DNA from: CALXJM01 sp963930325
GTDB taxonomy: Bacteria > Bacillota > Clostridia > TANB77 > CAG-508
Length of the DNA: 7,044 nt
Assembly (NCBI GenBank): GCA_963930325.1
Contig: CAWVME010000085.1
Coordinates: 1-7,044, forward strand
Direction of reading: 5' to 3'
The number at the start of each line of letters is the position of its first letter. Within the stretch, counting starts at the first letter, position 1. The translations under genes were made by a program, and so were the position numbers. The notes beneath the pieces were generated by a model, which was given only the letters and a program-made list of their open reading frames with translations, did not search any database and was not told the DNA's origin. Positions 1 through 5,637 of the stretch are shown piece by piece.

Positions 1-55
1 TTTTTTATTTTTTCTGTTTTATATTCTTTGTAGATTATGCCAACCTGCAGAGATT

Positions 56-80
56 GTAGGGGCGACTAGCAGTCGTCCGC
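56..80. repeat. REP-like palindrome in copy A (forward orientation)
   Basis: An 8 bp stem (60-67 with 71-78, one G-T pair) encloses a 3 base loop, preceded by GTAG and followed by GC. It is the reverse complement in plan of the palindrome at 4649-4673. This inverted plan (GTAGGGGCG ... CCGC) resembles REP-type intergenic palindromes that in many bacteria are moved by RAYT (IS200-like) transposases. That link is by analogy only. Confidence 0.65.
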
Positions 81-148
81 TCTCCAATACCAAATATTAT
101 TAGCAATATGTTTTCTCTGTAATATTTATATTTGTGTTAATTTCTTCT

Positions 149-172
149 GTGTGCGAACACTGTTCCCCCTAC
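149..172. repeat. Degenerate REP-like palindrome in copy A (reverse orientation)
   Basis: The core GCGAACACTGTTC followed by CCCCCTAC aligns with the perfect palindrome at 4649-4673, but two stem pairs are lost (154/166 and 152/168). Together with 56-80 it forms an inverted doublet separated by about 70 bp, like a REP pair. Confidence 0.6.
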
Positions 173-302
173 ATTTCTCTACAGTTTTTAGTTTTTGCGT
201 TTGACAATTTACAAATTTTTATTGCTTTTTGTATTTTAGAAATAATCCTCTTTATGTAAAAAATGAGTCTGACCTTGGAGCAGTTTTTAATTATGCAGTA
301 AT

Positions 303-333
303 AATAAATGGGAAATTATATTTCCCATTTATT
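303..333 (-). terminator. Perfect hairpin at the end of minE, candidate terminator
   Basis: A 13 bp perfect inverted repeat (303-315 with 321-333) around a 5 base centre spans the minE stop codon at 329-331. On the minus-strand transcript the stem is not followed by an uninterrupted U run, so it is a weak intrinsic terminator by the usual rule. It could instead protect the 3' end of the mRNA. It is the only strong stem after minE inside the window. Confidence 0.5.
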
Positions 334-853
334 GTGCTGTTTCTTTCTTTTTTCCATTTTCTTTTTTCTTTGCCTCTTGTTTTTTCTCTTCTTTCTTATT
401 TTCTTCTGTTGCTTCTTCTTCTGCTTTTTTAATTTCTTCTTGATTTTCTTCTTTTGGCTCTGCCTCTTCTTGTTTTTCTAGTTTTTCCTCCTGCTTTTCT
501 TTTTGTTCTTTTTCATCTTCTACTTTATTTTCTGTTTTCTCTGATGTTGCTTTCATCTCGTGTTTGATGTTTGTAATTGGAATATTGGCATATAATGCAG
601 GTGCTCCTGTTGTTCCATCTTCATTTGTTTTATTAGTGAGCCTTACATCAATAGCCTTTTCATCTACTTCTATATACTTTTTTATAACATCTATAATTTC
701 TTGCTTCATTAATTCTAGGAAATCTGCCGAAACATTAGCTCTATCTTGCATTAAAACTAAATGCAATCTTTCTTTTGCTGTATCTTTTGATTTATTTTCT
801 TCATTTCCAGATTTTCCAAAACTTTTAAAAAAGTTTATAATTTTTTCGAACAT
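329..853 (-). CDS. minE: MinE, cell division topological specificity factor with long charged tail
   Basis: MinE stimulates the MinD ATPase on the membrane and displaces MinC/D from midcell, setting the site of FtsZ ring formation. Residues 1-14 (MFEKIINFFKSFGK) form an amphipathic membrane-binding start. Residues 25-40 (TAKERLHLVLMQDRAN) match the MinD-contact region of MinE, and residues 41-93 continue the fold through DFLELMKQEIIDVIKKY and end at ANIPI. The family is usually about 85-100 residues; this protein has 174 because residues 101-174 are a low-complexity tail made almost only of Glu, Lys, Gln and Ala. The start is supported by GGAGGT five bases upstream. It lies 57 bp downstream of minD, in the same direction, and is likely co-transcribed. 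The core identification is firm; the function of the tail is unknown. Confidence 0.93.
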   Translation of the reverse strand: MFEKIINFFKSFGKSGNEENKSKDTAKERLHLVLMQDRANVSADFLELMKQEIIDVIKKYIEVDEKAIDVRLTNKTNEDGTTGAPALYANIPITNIKHEMKATSEKTENKVEDEKEQKEKQEEKLEKQEEAEPKEENQEEIKKAEEEATEENKKEEKKQEAKKKENGKKKETAQ

Positions 854-864
854 GTTTTACCTCC

Positions 865-906
865 GCTAAATGTTTTCAAGTTTTAAGTTTCTGCCAAATT
901 TAGCAG
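865..906 (-). other. Inverted repeats in the minD-minE gap
   Basis: In the 57 bp gap, GCTAAAT (865-871) and ATTTAGC (898-904) can pair as a 7 bp stem whose distal arm ends directly before the minE GGAGG. An alternative 16 bp imperfect dyad (891-906, CTGC ... GCAG) overlaps the upstream arm. Either could modulate minE translation or processing. This is inference from base pairing only. Confidence 0.35.
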
Positions 907-910
907 ATTA

Positions 911-1705
911 CTATTTTTTACCAAATATTCTTTTTAATGTTGCAAGAAATCCCTTTTCTCTTCCTGGTATTGTTACTTCTATATTTTCTCCTAAAATTCT
1001 TTTGGCTATTTCCATATAAGCCTTTCCTGAAGGTGCTCTTCTGTTTTGTACTACAGGTTCTCCTTTATTTGTTTGTGTTATTATGTATTCATCATCTGGC
1101 ACTACACCAATAAGTTCGATTGATAGTAAGTCTACAATATCATCAACATCCATCATTTCGCCCTTTTTAACCATGTTTGGCCTTAGCCTATTTACTACTA
1201 ATTCTGGGTTTTTGATATCTGACGCTTCCAATAATCCAATAATTCTATCTGCATCTCGAATGGCAGAAATTTCGGCTGTAGTTACAACAATTGCTCTATC
1301 TGCTCCTGCTATAGCATTTTTGAAACCTTGCTCAATTCCAGCAGGACAATCAATTAATATGTAATCAAATTCTTCTTTTAATTTTCCTGTTAATTCTTTC
1401 ATTTGTTCCTCATTTACAGCACTTTTGTCTCTTGTTTGAGCAGCTGGTAGTAAAAAAAGTTCTGGAAAACGCTTGTCCTTAATAAGAGCTTGTCTTAATT
1501 TGCACTTTCCTTCAACAACATCCACAATGTCATATACAATCCTATTTTCTAGTCCCATAACAACGTCTAGATTCCTTAATCCAATATCTGTATCTACTAG
1601 AACTACTTTTTTTCCTTCTAGTGCTAAACTAGACCCCAAATTAGCGGTTGTTGTTGTCTTTCCTACTCCACCTTTTCCTGATGTTATAACAATAACTTCT
1701 CCCAT
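911..1705 (-). CDS. minD: MinD, septum-site determining ATPase
   Basis: MinD is a ParA/MinD-family P-loop ATPase that dimerises with ATP on the membrane, recruits MinC where present, and is released by MinE. From the chosen start it has 264 residues, the normal length. The deviant Walker A is GKGGVGKT at residues 10-17 (signature Lys11, catalytic Lys16). Switch I is around DTDIGLRNLD (38-47), and the Walker B region is LIDCPAGIE (117-125). The C-terminal amphipathic membrane-targeting helix is GFLATLKRIFGKK (252-264). An upstream in-frame start at 1756 would add 17 residues, but it lies inside the promoter; the start at 1705 has GGAGGT four bases away and gives the family N-terminus. minE follows; minC is not upstream, where a terminator and an unrelated GLUG gene are found instead. 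Confidence 0.96.
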   Translation of the reverse strand: MGEVIVITSGKGGVGKTTTTANLGSSLALEGKKVVLVDTDIGLRNLDVVMGLENRIVYDIVDVVEGKCKLRQALIKDKRFPELFLLPAAQTRDKSAVNEEQMKELTGKLKEEFDYILIDCPAGIEQGFKNAIAGADRAIVVTTAEISAIRDADRIIGLLEASDIKNPELVVNRLRPNMVKKGEMMDVDDIVDLLSIELIGVVPDDEYIITQTNKGEPVVQNRRAPSGKAYMEIAKRILGENIEVTIPGREKGFLATLKRIFGKK

Positions 1706-1709
1706 AAGT

Positions 1710-1715
1710 ACCTCC
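1710..1715 (-). promoter_or_regulatory. Ribosome binding site that fixes the minD start
   Basis: Reads GGAGGT on the minus strand, four bases before ATG at 1705. It rules against the longer in-frame reading that begins at 1756. Confidence 0.85.
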
Positions 1716-1734
1716 ATAAATTTTAACTCTATAT

Positions 1735-1763
1735 ATCTTACTATTTTTTTCGCCAAAAGTCAA
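1735..1763 (-). promoter_or_regulatory. Sigma-A type promoter of minDE
   Basis: On the minus strand, TTGACT (1763-1758) and TAAGAT (1740-1735) are separated by exactly 17 bp. Transcription would begin near 1728, giving a leader of about 23 bases to the minD start. The promoter lies just after the terminator of the GLUG gene, so minDE forms its own unit. Confidence 0.7.
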
Positions 1764-1779
1764 TGTTTCTAATAGATTT

Positions 1780-1820
1780 AAAAAAATATGGTATCTAAAA
1801 CTGTGATACCATATTTTTTT
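1780..1820 (-). terminator. Strong intrinsic terminator after the GLUG gene
   Basis: A stem ATATGGTATC/GATACCATAT (1786-1795 with 1805-1814) with a 9 base loop is flanked by an A run on one side and a T run on the other, so stem pairing can extend to 1780-1820. It is followed by a U run in the minus-strand transcript and lies about 50 bp past the GLUG stop codon. The flanking runs would also let it work on the plus strand. Confidence 0.88.
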
Positions 1821-1866
1821 TATTTATAATATTTAACAAACGGTATTCGTACCTGCATTTAGAAAT

Positions 1867-3156
1867 TTATTCTTGCCATGCTAAAACTGGATATCCATCG
1901 TTTAAATTGCCTATTATTTTCCAGTTTGTTTCTCCTAATTCTTGTACAAATGCTGCGGATCTCATATGACTACTAGTACGTGCTTCTGCTTGTCCTACTA
2001 CATCTGCTCCATTAATTCCTCCTGTATAAGTGCCTTCTAAATAGTAGCAATGGCTAATACCTTCTGTTGAAGTTAATTCTCCTACAATCCCTCCCACATA
2101 AGAGTTTCCTGTAACTGTTCCAATACTATAGCAACCTTCTATAGAACCTAGACATATTCCTGCAACTCCACCTGCTCCTGAAGTTGCTTCTACATTACCA
2201 GTATTGTAACTTTTGCTTATGCTTCCATTATTACAAGCTCCTACAACTCCTCCGCAGGCAAGTTTTGCTAATATTTCCCCTTCGTTATAACAACTTTCTA
2301 CAATTGCATCACTATTTGGTTGGTATCCTACAATTCCTCCTACTCCAGAAACAGTTTCGGCACTAACATTTCCCTCATTGTAACAACTTCTTATTTCTCC
2401 TGAGTTTCCTCCTGCAATTCCTCCTACACAATTTGAGGCACTAGTAATGGTTCCACTATTCCAGCAATTTTCTATAATACCAGCATTTGTTCCTGCAATT
2501 CCTCCTACAAGTCCATTTGCTGATGCTACTAATTTACATTCTACTTCATTTGTATTATAGCAATTTTCTATAATACCAACATTTGTTCCTGCAATTCCTC
2601 CTAGTATAATATTATTTCCACTTATGGTTCCATTTGTCACTCCCAAATTACGTATTTTCCCATTCTCTCCAACAAATCCAAATAATCCATTTTCTTCATC
2701 TGATGAGTTTATATTTATTTCTCTTATTTCGTAATTTGCGCCTTCTAAAATTCCATTAAATGGATCTGTTTGTGTTCCTATAGCTGTCCAGTTGTCTATT
2801 ATAGAAGCATCTATATCATTTCTTAAAACATATACTTTATCTAACGAAAACGTATATATTTTTCCTCCGGCCTCATTTATGGTTACGTTTTTTGTTTCTC
2901 CTGTTTTTAATGTGGCTAATATTTGTAGTTGTTCTGCTGTGTAAATCGGAATTACATTTTTATCTCCAAAATAGCTTTTATATAAATCTTCTATTTCGTC
3001 TACACTTTTTCCATAAATATCAATTGCTTGTTCTGTTGTTTCTATTTGCTTGCTTGCTCTGTTTGCTGTTACAATTAGCAGATTAATTAAAACAATAATA
3101 AAAAATAAAATAGCAATTAATACAAATAACGTAATAGCTCCTTTTTCTCTTTTCAT
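1867..3156 (-). CDS. GLUG-repeat protein with pilin-like N-terminal membrane segment
   Basis: The protein has 429 residues. It starts MKREKGAITLFVLIAILFF, a short basic segment ending in Gly followed by about 24 hydrophobic residues. This resembles a type IV pilin or TadE-like N-terminus, but lacks the usual Glu at +5. Residues 35-65 may be helical. From about 186 to 378 there are about seven GLUG-type repeats of the form GG(I/V)(A/V)G...I..CY(N)xG.(I/V), spaced about 26-32 residues, most with a Cys-Tyr or Cys-Trp pair. Residues 411-429 (WKIIGNLNDGYPVLAWQE) are a common end for such proteins. No LPXTG, SLH or choline-binding anchor is seen. It is probably extracellular and tethered by the N-terminus, perhaps in adhesion; its partner is unknown. 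The ribosome binding site is AAGGAGGG, and the gene has its own promoter and terminator. Confidence 0.85.
   Translation of the reverse strand: MKREKGAITLFVLIAILFFIIVLINLLIVTANRASKQIETTEQAIDIYGKSVDEIEDLYKSYFGDKNVIPIYTAEQLQILATLKTGETKNVTINEAGGKIYTFSLDKVYVLRNDIDASIIDNWTAIGTQTDPFNGILEGANYEIREININSSDEENGLFGFVGENGKIRNLGVTNGTISGNNIILGGIAGTNVGIIENCYNTNEVECKLVASANGLVGGIAGTNAGIIENCWNSGTITSASNCVGGIAGGNSGEIRSCYNEGNVSAETVSGVGGIVGYQPNSDAIVESCYNEGEILAKLACGGVVGACNNGSISKSYNTGNVEATSGAGGVAGICLGSIEGCYSIGTVTGNSYVGGIVGELTSTEGISHCYYLEGTYTGGINGADVVGQAEARTSSHMRSAAFVQELGETNWKIIGNLNDGYPVLAWQE
2463..2603 (-). repeat. Near-identical 45 bp direct repeat inside the GLUG gene
   Basis: Positions 2463-2507 and 2559-2603 match over 45 bp with one mismatch (2483 versus 2579), at a 96 bp (32 codon) offset. 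They encode GGIAGTNAGIIENC and GGIAGTNVGIIENC. The other GLUG repeats are far more diverged at the DNA level, so this pair looks like a recent duplication or gene conversion. Confidence 0.85.
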
Positions 3157-3267
3157 TTGTTCTCCCTCCTTTTATTTTATCATTTTCACTTAAGTAATTT
3201 AATTATATTTTTTCTTAGATTACTTTACACTATCTTTTTATTTTTCTCTCGATTTCTCTTACTATTA

Positions 3268-3296
3268 ATTATACTTTATTTTACGCTTTTATTCAA
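3268..3296 (-). promoter_or_regulatory. Promoter of the GLUG gene, overlapping the cca stop
   Basis: On the minus strand TTGAAT (3296-3291) and a consensus TATAAT (3273-3268) are 17 bp apart. The -35 box covers the cca stop codon at 3293-3295. The leader to the GLUG start would be about 105 bases, AT-rich, with a small ACTTAAGT palindrome but no recognisable riboswitch. A second TATAAT-like box nearer the gene lacks a good -35. Confidence 0.65.
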
Positions 3297-4537
3297 CTTT
3301 TTTTAACTTTTTCCTGTTTCATCCATTTTACTCTTTCCTCATGTAATTTATTTTTTATTGTTATTCCATCTACTAAATTATATTTTTGTTTAATATATTC
3401 CCCATCTATTTCTTTTAGGCATTTTTTTGCTATAGGAGCAAATTGTTTTGGCTTTTCTACATCTCCTTCTCGTGTTCTATCTGCATTTACTACTATTTGT
3501 AAGCCTTGTATTCCAAGAATGGATTTTTCTACCCTTTCAATTAAAGCTACTTGTTTAGCTGGTGTCATTTTGAAAAATATACCGCCTAGCATATGTTCTT
3601 TTGCCGCTGTTATTCCGCACTTTTTCCATGTAGTAGGTGTTCCTATTCTTGCTGTAAGCTCTCTAATAGGAATAGGTCCGTTTTTATCATGGCCATAGTG
3701 ATGAGGATACATCCTTTTAGGAGTTAATCCTTTTCCCAAGTCATGTACTAATCCCGCAAACCTAATTTCTAGTTTCTTAGTTTGTTTTGCCGTATTATCT
3801 ATAGTTTGCATTGTATGGTTGAATGCGTCTCCTTCTGGATGATATTTTACAGGTTGAAGTGCTCCTATTAGTTTATAAATTTCCTTAAAATGTACATCTA
3901 GTACTCCTGCCTGTTTTAATGTTTCAAAAAATATAGACGGTTTATCTGCTTGCAAAGCTTTTTTTAGTTCAATAAATACTCGTTCCTTTGGTAGAGTAAG
4001 TAATTCTTTTTTTAAGCTTTTCATGAGTGTAATGGTATTTTCTTCAACTGTGAATTCTAATTTTGCTGCTAATCTTGCTACTCTATATACACGCAAAGGG
4101 TCTTCTCTAAAGGCTTTTGTCGTTGCTCTTATTATTTTGTGTTTTAAGTCTTCTTTTCCATCAAAAGGATCTATTATTTTCCCTGTTAATACATCTTTTG
4201 CCATGGCATTAATTGTAATATCTCTTCTCGCCAGATCTTCTTCTATGCTAATCTCTTTTCCTGTTTCTATTCCAAATTCTTTATGACCTTTACCAGTCTT
4301 TTTTTCTCGTCGTGCTAAAGCAAATTCTTTTTTTTCTAAATCATATACTGCAAATGATTTTCCTCTAATTTTTGCATTTGGAAATAACCCTTCAAATTCT
4401 TCTTTGCTTAGTCCTACTACGCAATAGTCTTCATCGGTTTTTTCTTTTCCTAATAACTTATCTCTTACTGCCCCACCTACTAAATACAGTCTTCCATTAT
4501 GTTTTTTTATTTGATTTGCAATTTCTTCAATCTCCAT
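3293..4537 (-). CDS. cca: CCA-adding tRNA nucleotidyltransferase with HD domain (E. coli type)
   Basis: This class II nucleotidyltransferase adds or repairs the 3' CCA of tRNA using CTP and ATP in the cytoplasm. Visible motifs are LVGGAVRD (19-26), the metal-binding pair D35 and D37 (TDEDYCVVG), EEDLARRDITINAM (99-112), and the nucleotide-selecting EDPLRVYRVAR (145-155, with D146, R149, R152 and R155). A C-terminal HD domain includes H241, H265-D266 (LVHDLGKGLTP), the HHYGH segment at 279-283 and probably D353. Length (414) and order match E. coli Cca (412), whose HD domain has phosphatase and cyclic phosphodiesterase activity. Many Firmicutes use a different CCA architecture, so this form is notable. 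The start has AAAGGA about ten bases upstream. A poly(A) polymerase is less likely given the E. coli Cca-like motifs along the full length. Confidence 0.93.
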   Translation of the reverse strand: MEIEEIANQIKKHNGRLYLVGGAVRDKLLGKEKTDEDYCVVGLSKEEFEGLFPNAKIRGKSFAVYDLEKKEFALARREKKTGKGHKEFGIETGKEISIEEDLARRDITINAMAKDVLTGKIIDPFDGKEDLKHKIIRATTKAFREDPLRVYRVARLAAKLEFTVEENTITLMKSLKKELLTLPKERVFIELKKALQADKPSIFFETLKQAGVLDVHFKEIYKLIGALQPVKYHPEGDAFNHTMQTIDNTAKQTKKLEIRFAGLVHDLGKGLTPKRMYPHHYGHDKNGPIPIRELTARIGTPTTWKKCGITAAKEHMLGGIFFKMTPAKQVALIERVEKSILGIQGLQIVVNADRTREGDVEKPKQFAPIAKKCLKEIDGEYIKQKYNLVDGITIKNKLHEERVKWMKQEKVKKS

Positions 4538-4565
4538 TTTCTTTTCGTCCTTTCTTGCTATTTTT

Positions 4566-4571
4566 ATTATA
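4566..4571 (-). promoter_or_regulatory. Candidate -10 box of cca
   Basis: A perfect TATAAT on the minus strand lies about 30 bases before the cca start. The sequence 17 bases upstream (TAGGAA) is a poor -35, so the promoter call rests on the -10 alone in an A-rich context. Confidence 0.4.
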
Positions 4572-4648
4572 AACTATTTTTATTTTTTTTCCTATATTTT
4601 TTAGAATTTATTTAATATAATATATTTAGATTTATGATAATGCGTTTT

Positions 4649-4684
4649 GCGGGCGAACACTGTTCGCCCCTACGTTTCTCTACA
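4649..4684. repeat. Perfect REP-like palindrome with conserved flank
   Basis: GGGCGAACACTGTTCGCCC (4651-4669) is an 8 bp perfect stem with a 3 base loop, inside GCGG ... CCCCTAC and followed by a TTTCTCTACA flank also found at 174-183. Related, degenerate copies are at 149-172 and 4935-4959, and an inverted one is at 56-80. It is a repeated intergenic unit rather than a gene-specific operator. Confidence 0.75.
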
Positions 4685-4764
4685 AATTTTATCTGTCTGC
4701 TAACCAGTGTTTTTTATTTTTTCTGTTTTGTATTCTTTGTAGATTATGACAACCTGCAGAGATT

Positions 4765-4858
4765 GGGTCATACCCCATTTGTTATTTTATATAAAAAATA
4801 TAAAGCCTAAGGGTGGGGCAAAAATAAAGTCCACCAAATGGGTATGCCCATTTTTCTA
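4765..4858. repeat. Hairpin cassette with imperfect terminal inverted repeats inside copy B
   Basis: The left end GGGTCATACCCCATTTG (4765-4781) and right end CAAATGGGTATGCCCA (4835-4850) are inverted repeats with single-base gaps, separated by 53 bp that are mostly AT-rich. A smaller GGTGG/CCACC pair (4812-4816 with 4831-4835) lies inside. The right arm is followed by TTTTT, so the plus strand could also act as a terminator. No ORF is present. It may be a MITE-like insert or a structured RNA; neither can be settled here. Confidence 0.55.
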
Positions 4859-4934
4859 CAATGCCAAATATTATTAGCAATACGTTTTTTTCTGTAATTT
4901 TTCTGTAATATTTATATTTGTATTAATTTCTTCT

Positions 4935-4959
4935 GCGGGCGAATATTGTGCATTACCTA
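4935..4959. repeat. Decayed REP-like palindrome at the end of copy B
   Basis: It begins GCGGGCGAA like 4649-4657 and ends TTACCTA where the intact unit has CCCCTAC, but the distal stem arm no longer pairs. It sits at the same position relative to the right arm as 149-172 in copy A. Confidence 0.5.
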
Positions 4960-4968
4960 TATTTTTTC

Positions 4969-4997
4969 TTGACTTTTTTATTCTTTATTTATATACT
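4969..4997 (+). promoter_or_regulatory. Sigma-A promoter of the por operon
   Basis: TTGACT (4969-4974) and TATACT (4992-4997) are separated by exactly 17 bp. Transcription would start near 5004, leaving a leader of about 30 bases that includes AAAGGAGG (5017-5023... ending ten bases before the start). There is no room for a riboswitch, and the repeat copy B lies entirely upstream of the transcript. Confidence 0.78.
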
Positions 4998-5033
4998 TAG
5001 TTTGAAAATTTTTTTAAAGGAGGATAGCTAATT

Positions 5034-5613
5034 ATGGATAACTTAATAGAAATTAGGTGGCACGGTAGAGGTGGTCAAGGCGCTAAAACAGCTTCTTTAT
5101 TACTTGCTGATGCTGCTTTTAATACCGGTAAGTATATTCAAGGTTTTCCTGAATATGGTCCTGAGAGAATGGGTGCCCCTATTACAGCTTATAATCGTAT
5201 TAGTGATAAGCCAATTACAATTCACAGCAATATTTACGAACCTGATTATGTTGTTGTTGTAGATGACACTTTACTTGAAAGTGTTCCTGTTACTGCTGGT
5301 TTAAAGCCTACAGGGGCTATTGTTATTAACACCACAAAAGATGCAGATTCCATTCGAAGTGCTCTAGCACGGATATTCTGGTGATATTTATACCATTGAT
5401 GCAAGAAAAATTTCTTTAGAAACACTCGGTAAATATTTTCCAAATACTCCTATGCTTGCAGCGATTGTAAAAGTAAGTAAAATAATGAGTGACGAAGAAT
5501 TTTTAAAAGACATGACTCATTCTTTTGAGCACAAGTTTGCAAAAAAACCTGAAGTTATTGAAGGGAATATGAAAGCTTTAGAAATGTCTTTAAAGGAAAT
5601 TCATAAAATATAA
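5034..5613 (+). pseudogene. porG: PorG, pyruvate:ferredoxin oxidoreductase gamma subunit, split by a frameshift
   Basis: The gamma subunit forms part of the enzyme that oxidises pyruvate with CoA to acetyl-CoA and reduces ferredoxin. The first part (5034-5384, 116 residues as read) has the hallmark IRWHGRGGQGAKTA (7-20), GFPEYGPERMGAPITAYNR (37-55) and DYVVVVDDTLL (71-81), then ends ...SALARIFW at TGA. The rest lies one frame over: open from 5368 to the TAA at 5611-5613, it reads HGYSGDIYTIDARKISLETL, then FPNTPMLAAIVKV, to EIHKI. Joined, the product is about 193 residues, the normal family length, so one extra base or two missing bases near 5365-5379 explain the break. The start has AAAGGAGG ten bases upstream. 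porD follows 24 bp later. Whether the defect is biological or a sequencing error cannot be told from the sequence. Confidence 0.9.
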
Positions 5614-5623
5614 TTTATCTAAA

Positions 5624-5630
5624 AGGAGGT
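5624..5630 (+). promoter_or_regulatory. Ribosome binding site that fixes the porD start
   Basis: AGGAGGT lies seven bases before ATG at 5638. An in-frame GTG at 5632 is only one base from this site, so the ATG is preferred. Confidence 0.75.
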
Positions 5631-5637
5631 TGTGCTT

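Larger units (their letters stand above)
1..184. repeat. Dispersed intergenic repeat, copy A (left end cut by window)
   Basis: Positions 1-55 match 4710-4764 with only two mismatches (at 21 and 40). Positions 85 to about 150 match 4859 to about 4934, and 163-184 match 4662-4684. Between the two conserved arms (56-84) copy A carries a REP-like palindrome, while copy B carries an unrelated hairpin. No open reading frame of note lies here, so this accounts for most of the gene-free left edge. The element is probably non-coding and mobile or recombinogenic, but no transposase is present in the window. Homology of the two copies is seen directly; their nature is inferred. Confidence 0.85.
4710..4960. 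repeat. Dispersed intergenic repeat, copy B
   Basis: This is a direct-orientation copy of the element at 1-184. The left arm 4710-4764 equals 1-55 except for two bases, and the right arm starts at 4859 (equal to 85). In between, 4765-4858 replaces the copy A palindrome with a longer hairpin. The right arm also has an 11 bp tandem duplication (TTTTCTGTAAT at 4888-4898 and 4899-4909) absent from copy A, and it ends in a decayed palindrome. It fills most of the 496 bp divergent gap between cca and porG and stops before the porG promoter. Confidence 0.85.

Noticed and set aside
201..237. Plus-strand promoter starting at the perfect TTGACA at 201-206
   Set aside because: No acceptable -10 box is found 16-18 bp downstream, and the transcript would run antisense into minE.
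229..432. 67-residue plus-strand ORF with a Leu/Phe-rich end
   Set aside because: It has no ribosome binding site, and its hydrophobic part is the antisense of the purine-rich minE tail.
1083..1772. Plus-strand ORFs over minD
   Set aside because: They are shadows of a strongly conserved gene, without ribosome binding sites or recognisable domains.
4651..4669. LexA/SOS box, because CGAAC...GTTCG resembles the Bacillus operator
   Set aside because: The half-sites are three bases apart instead of four, and the unit recurs as part of a dispersed repeat away from any SOS gene.
5382..5384. TGA read as an amino acid (alternative code or selenocysteine)
   Set aside because: The downstream PorG sequence is in another frame, and the original frame meets a second TGA at once (5397-5399).
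5361..5390. Programmed frameshift in porG (prfB-like +1 at TGG TGA, or a slippery heptamer)
   Set aside because: There is no slippery run, no internal Shine-Dalgarno element, and a Trp tRNA would re-pair poorly in the +1 frame. porG is not a known recoded gene.
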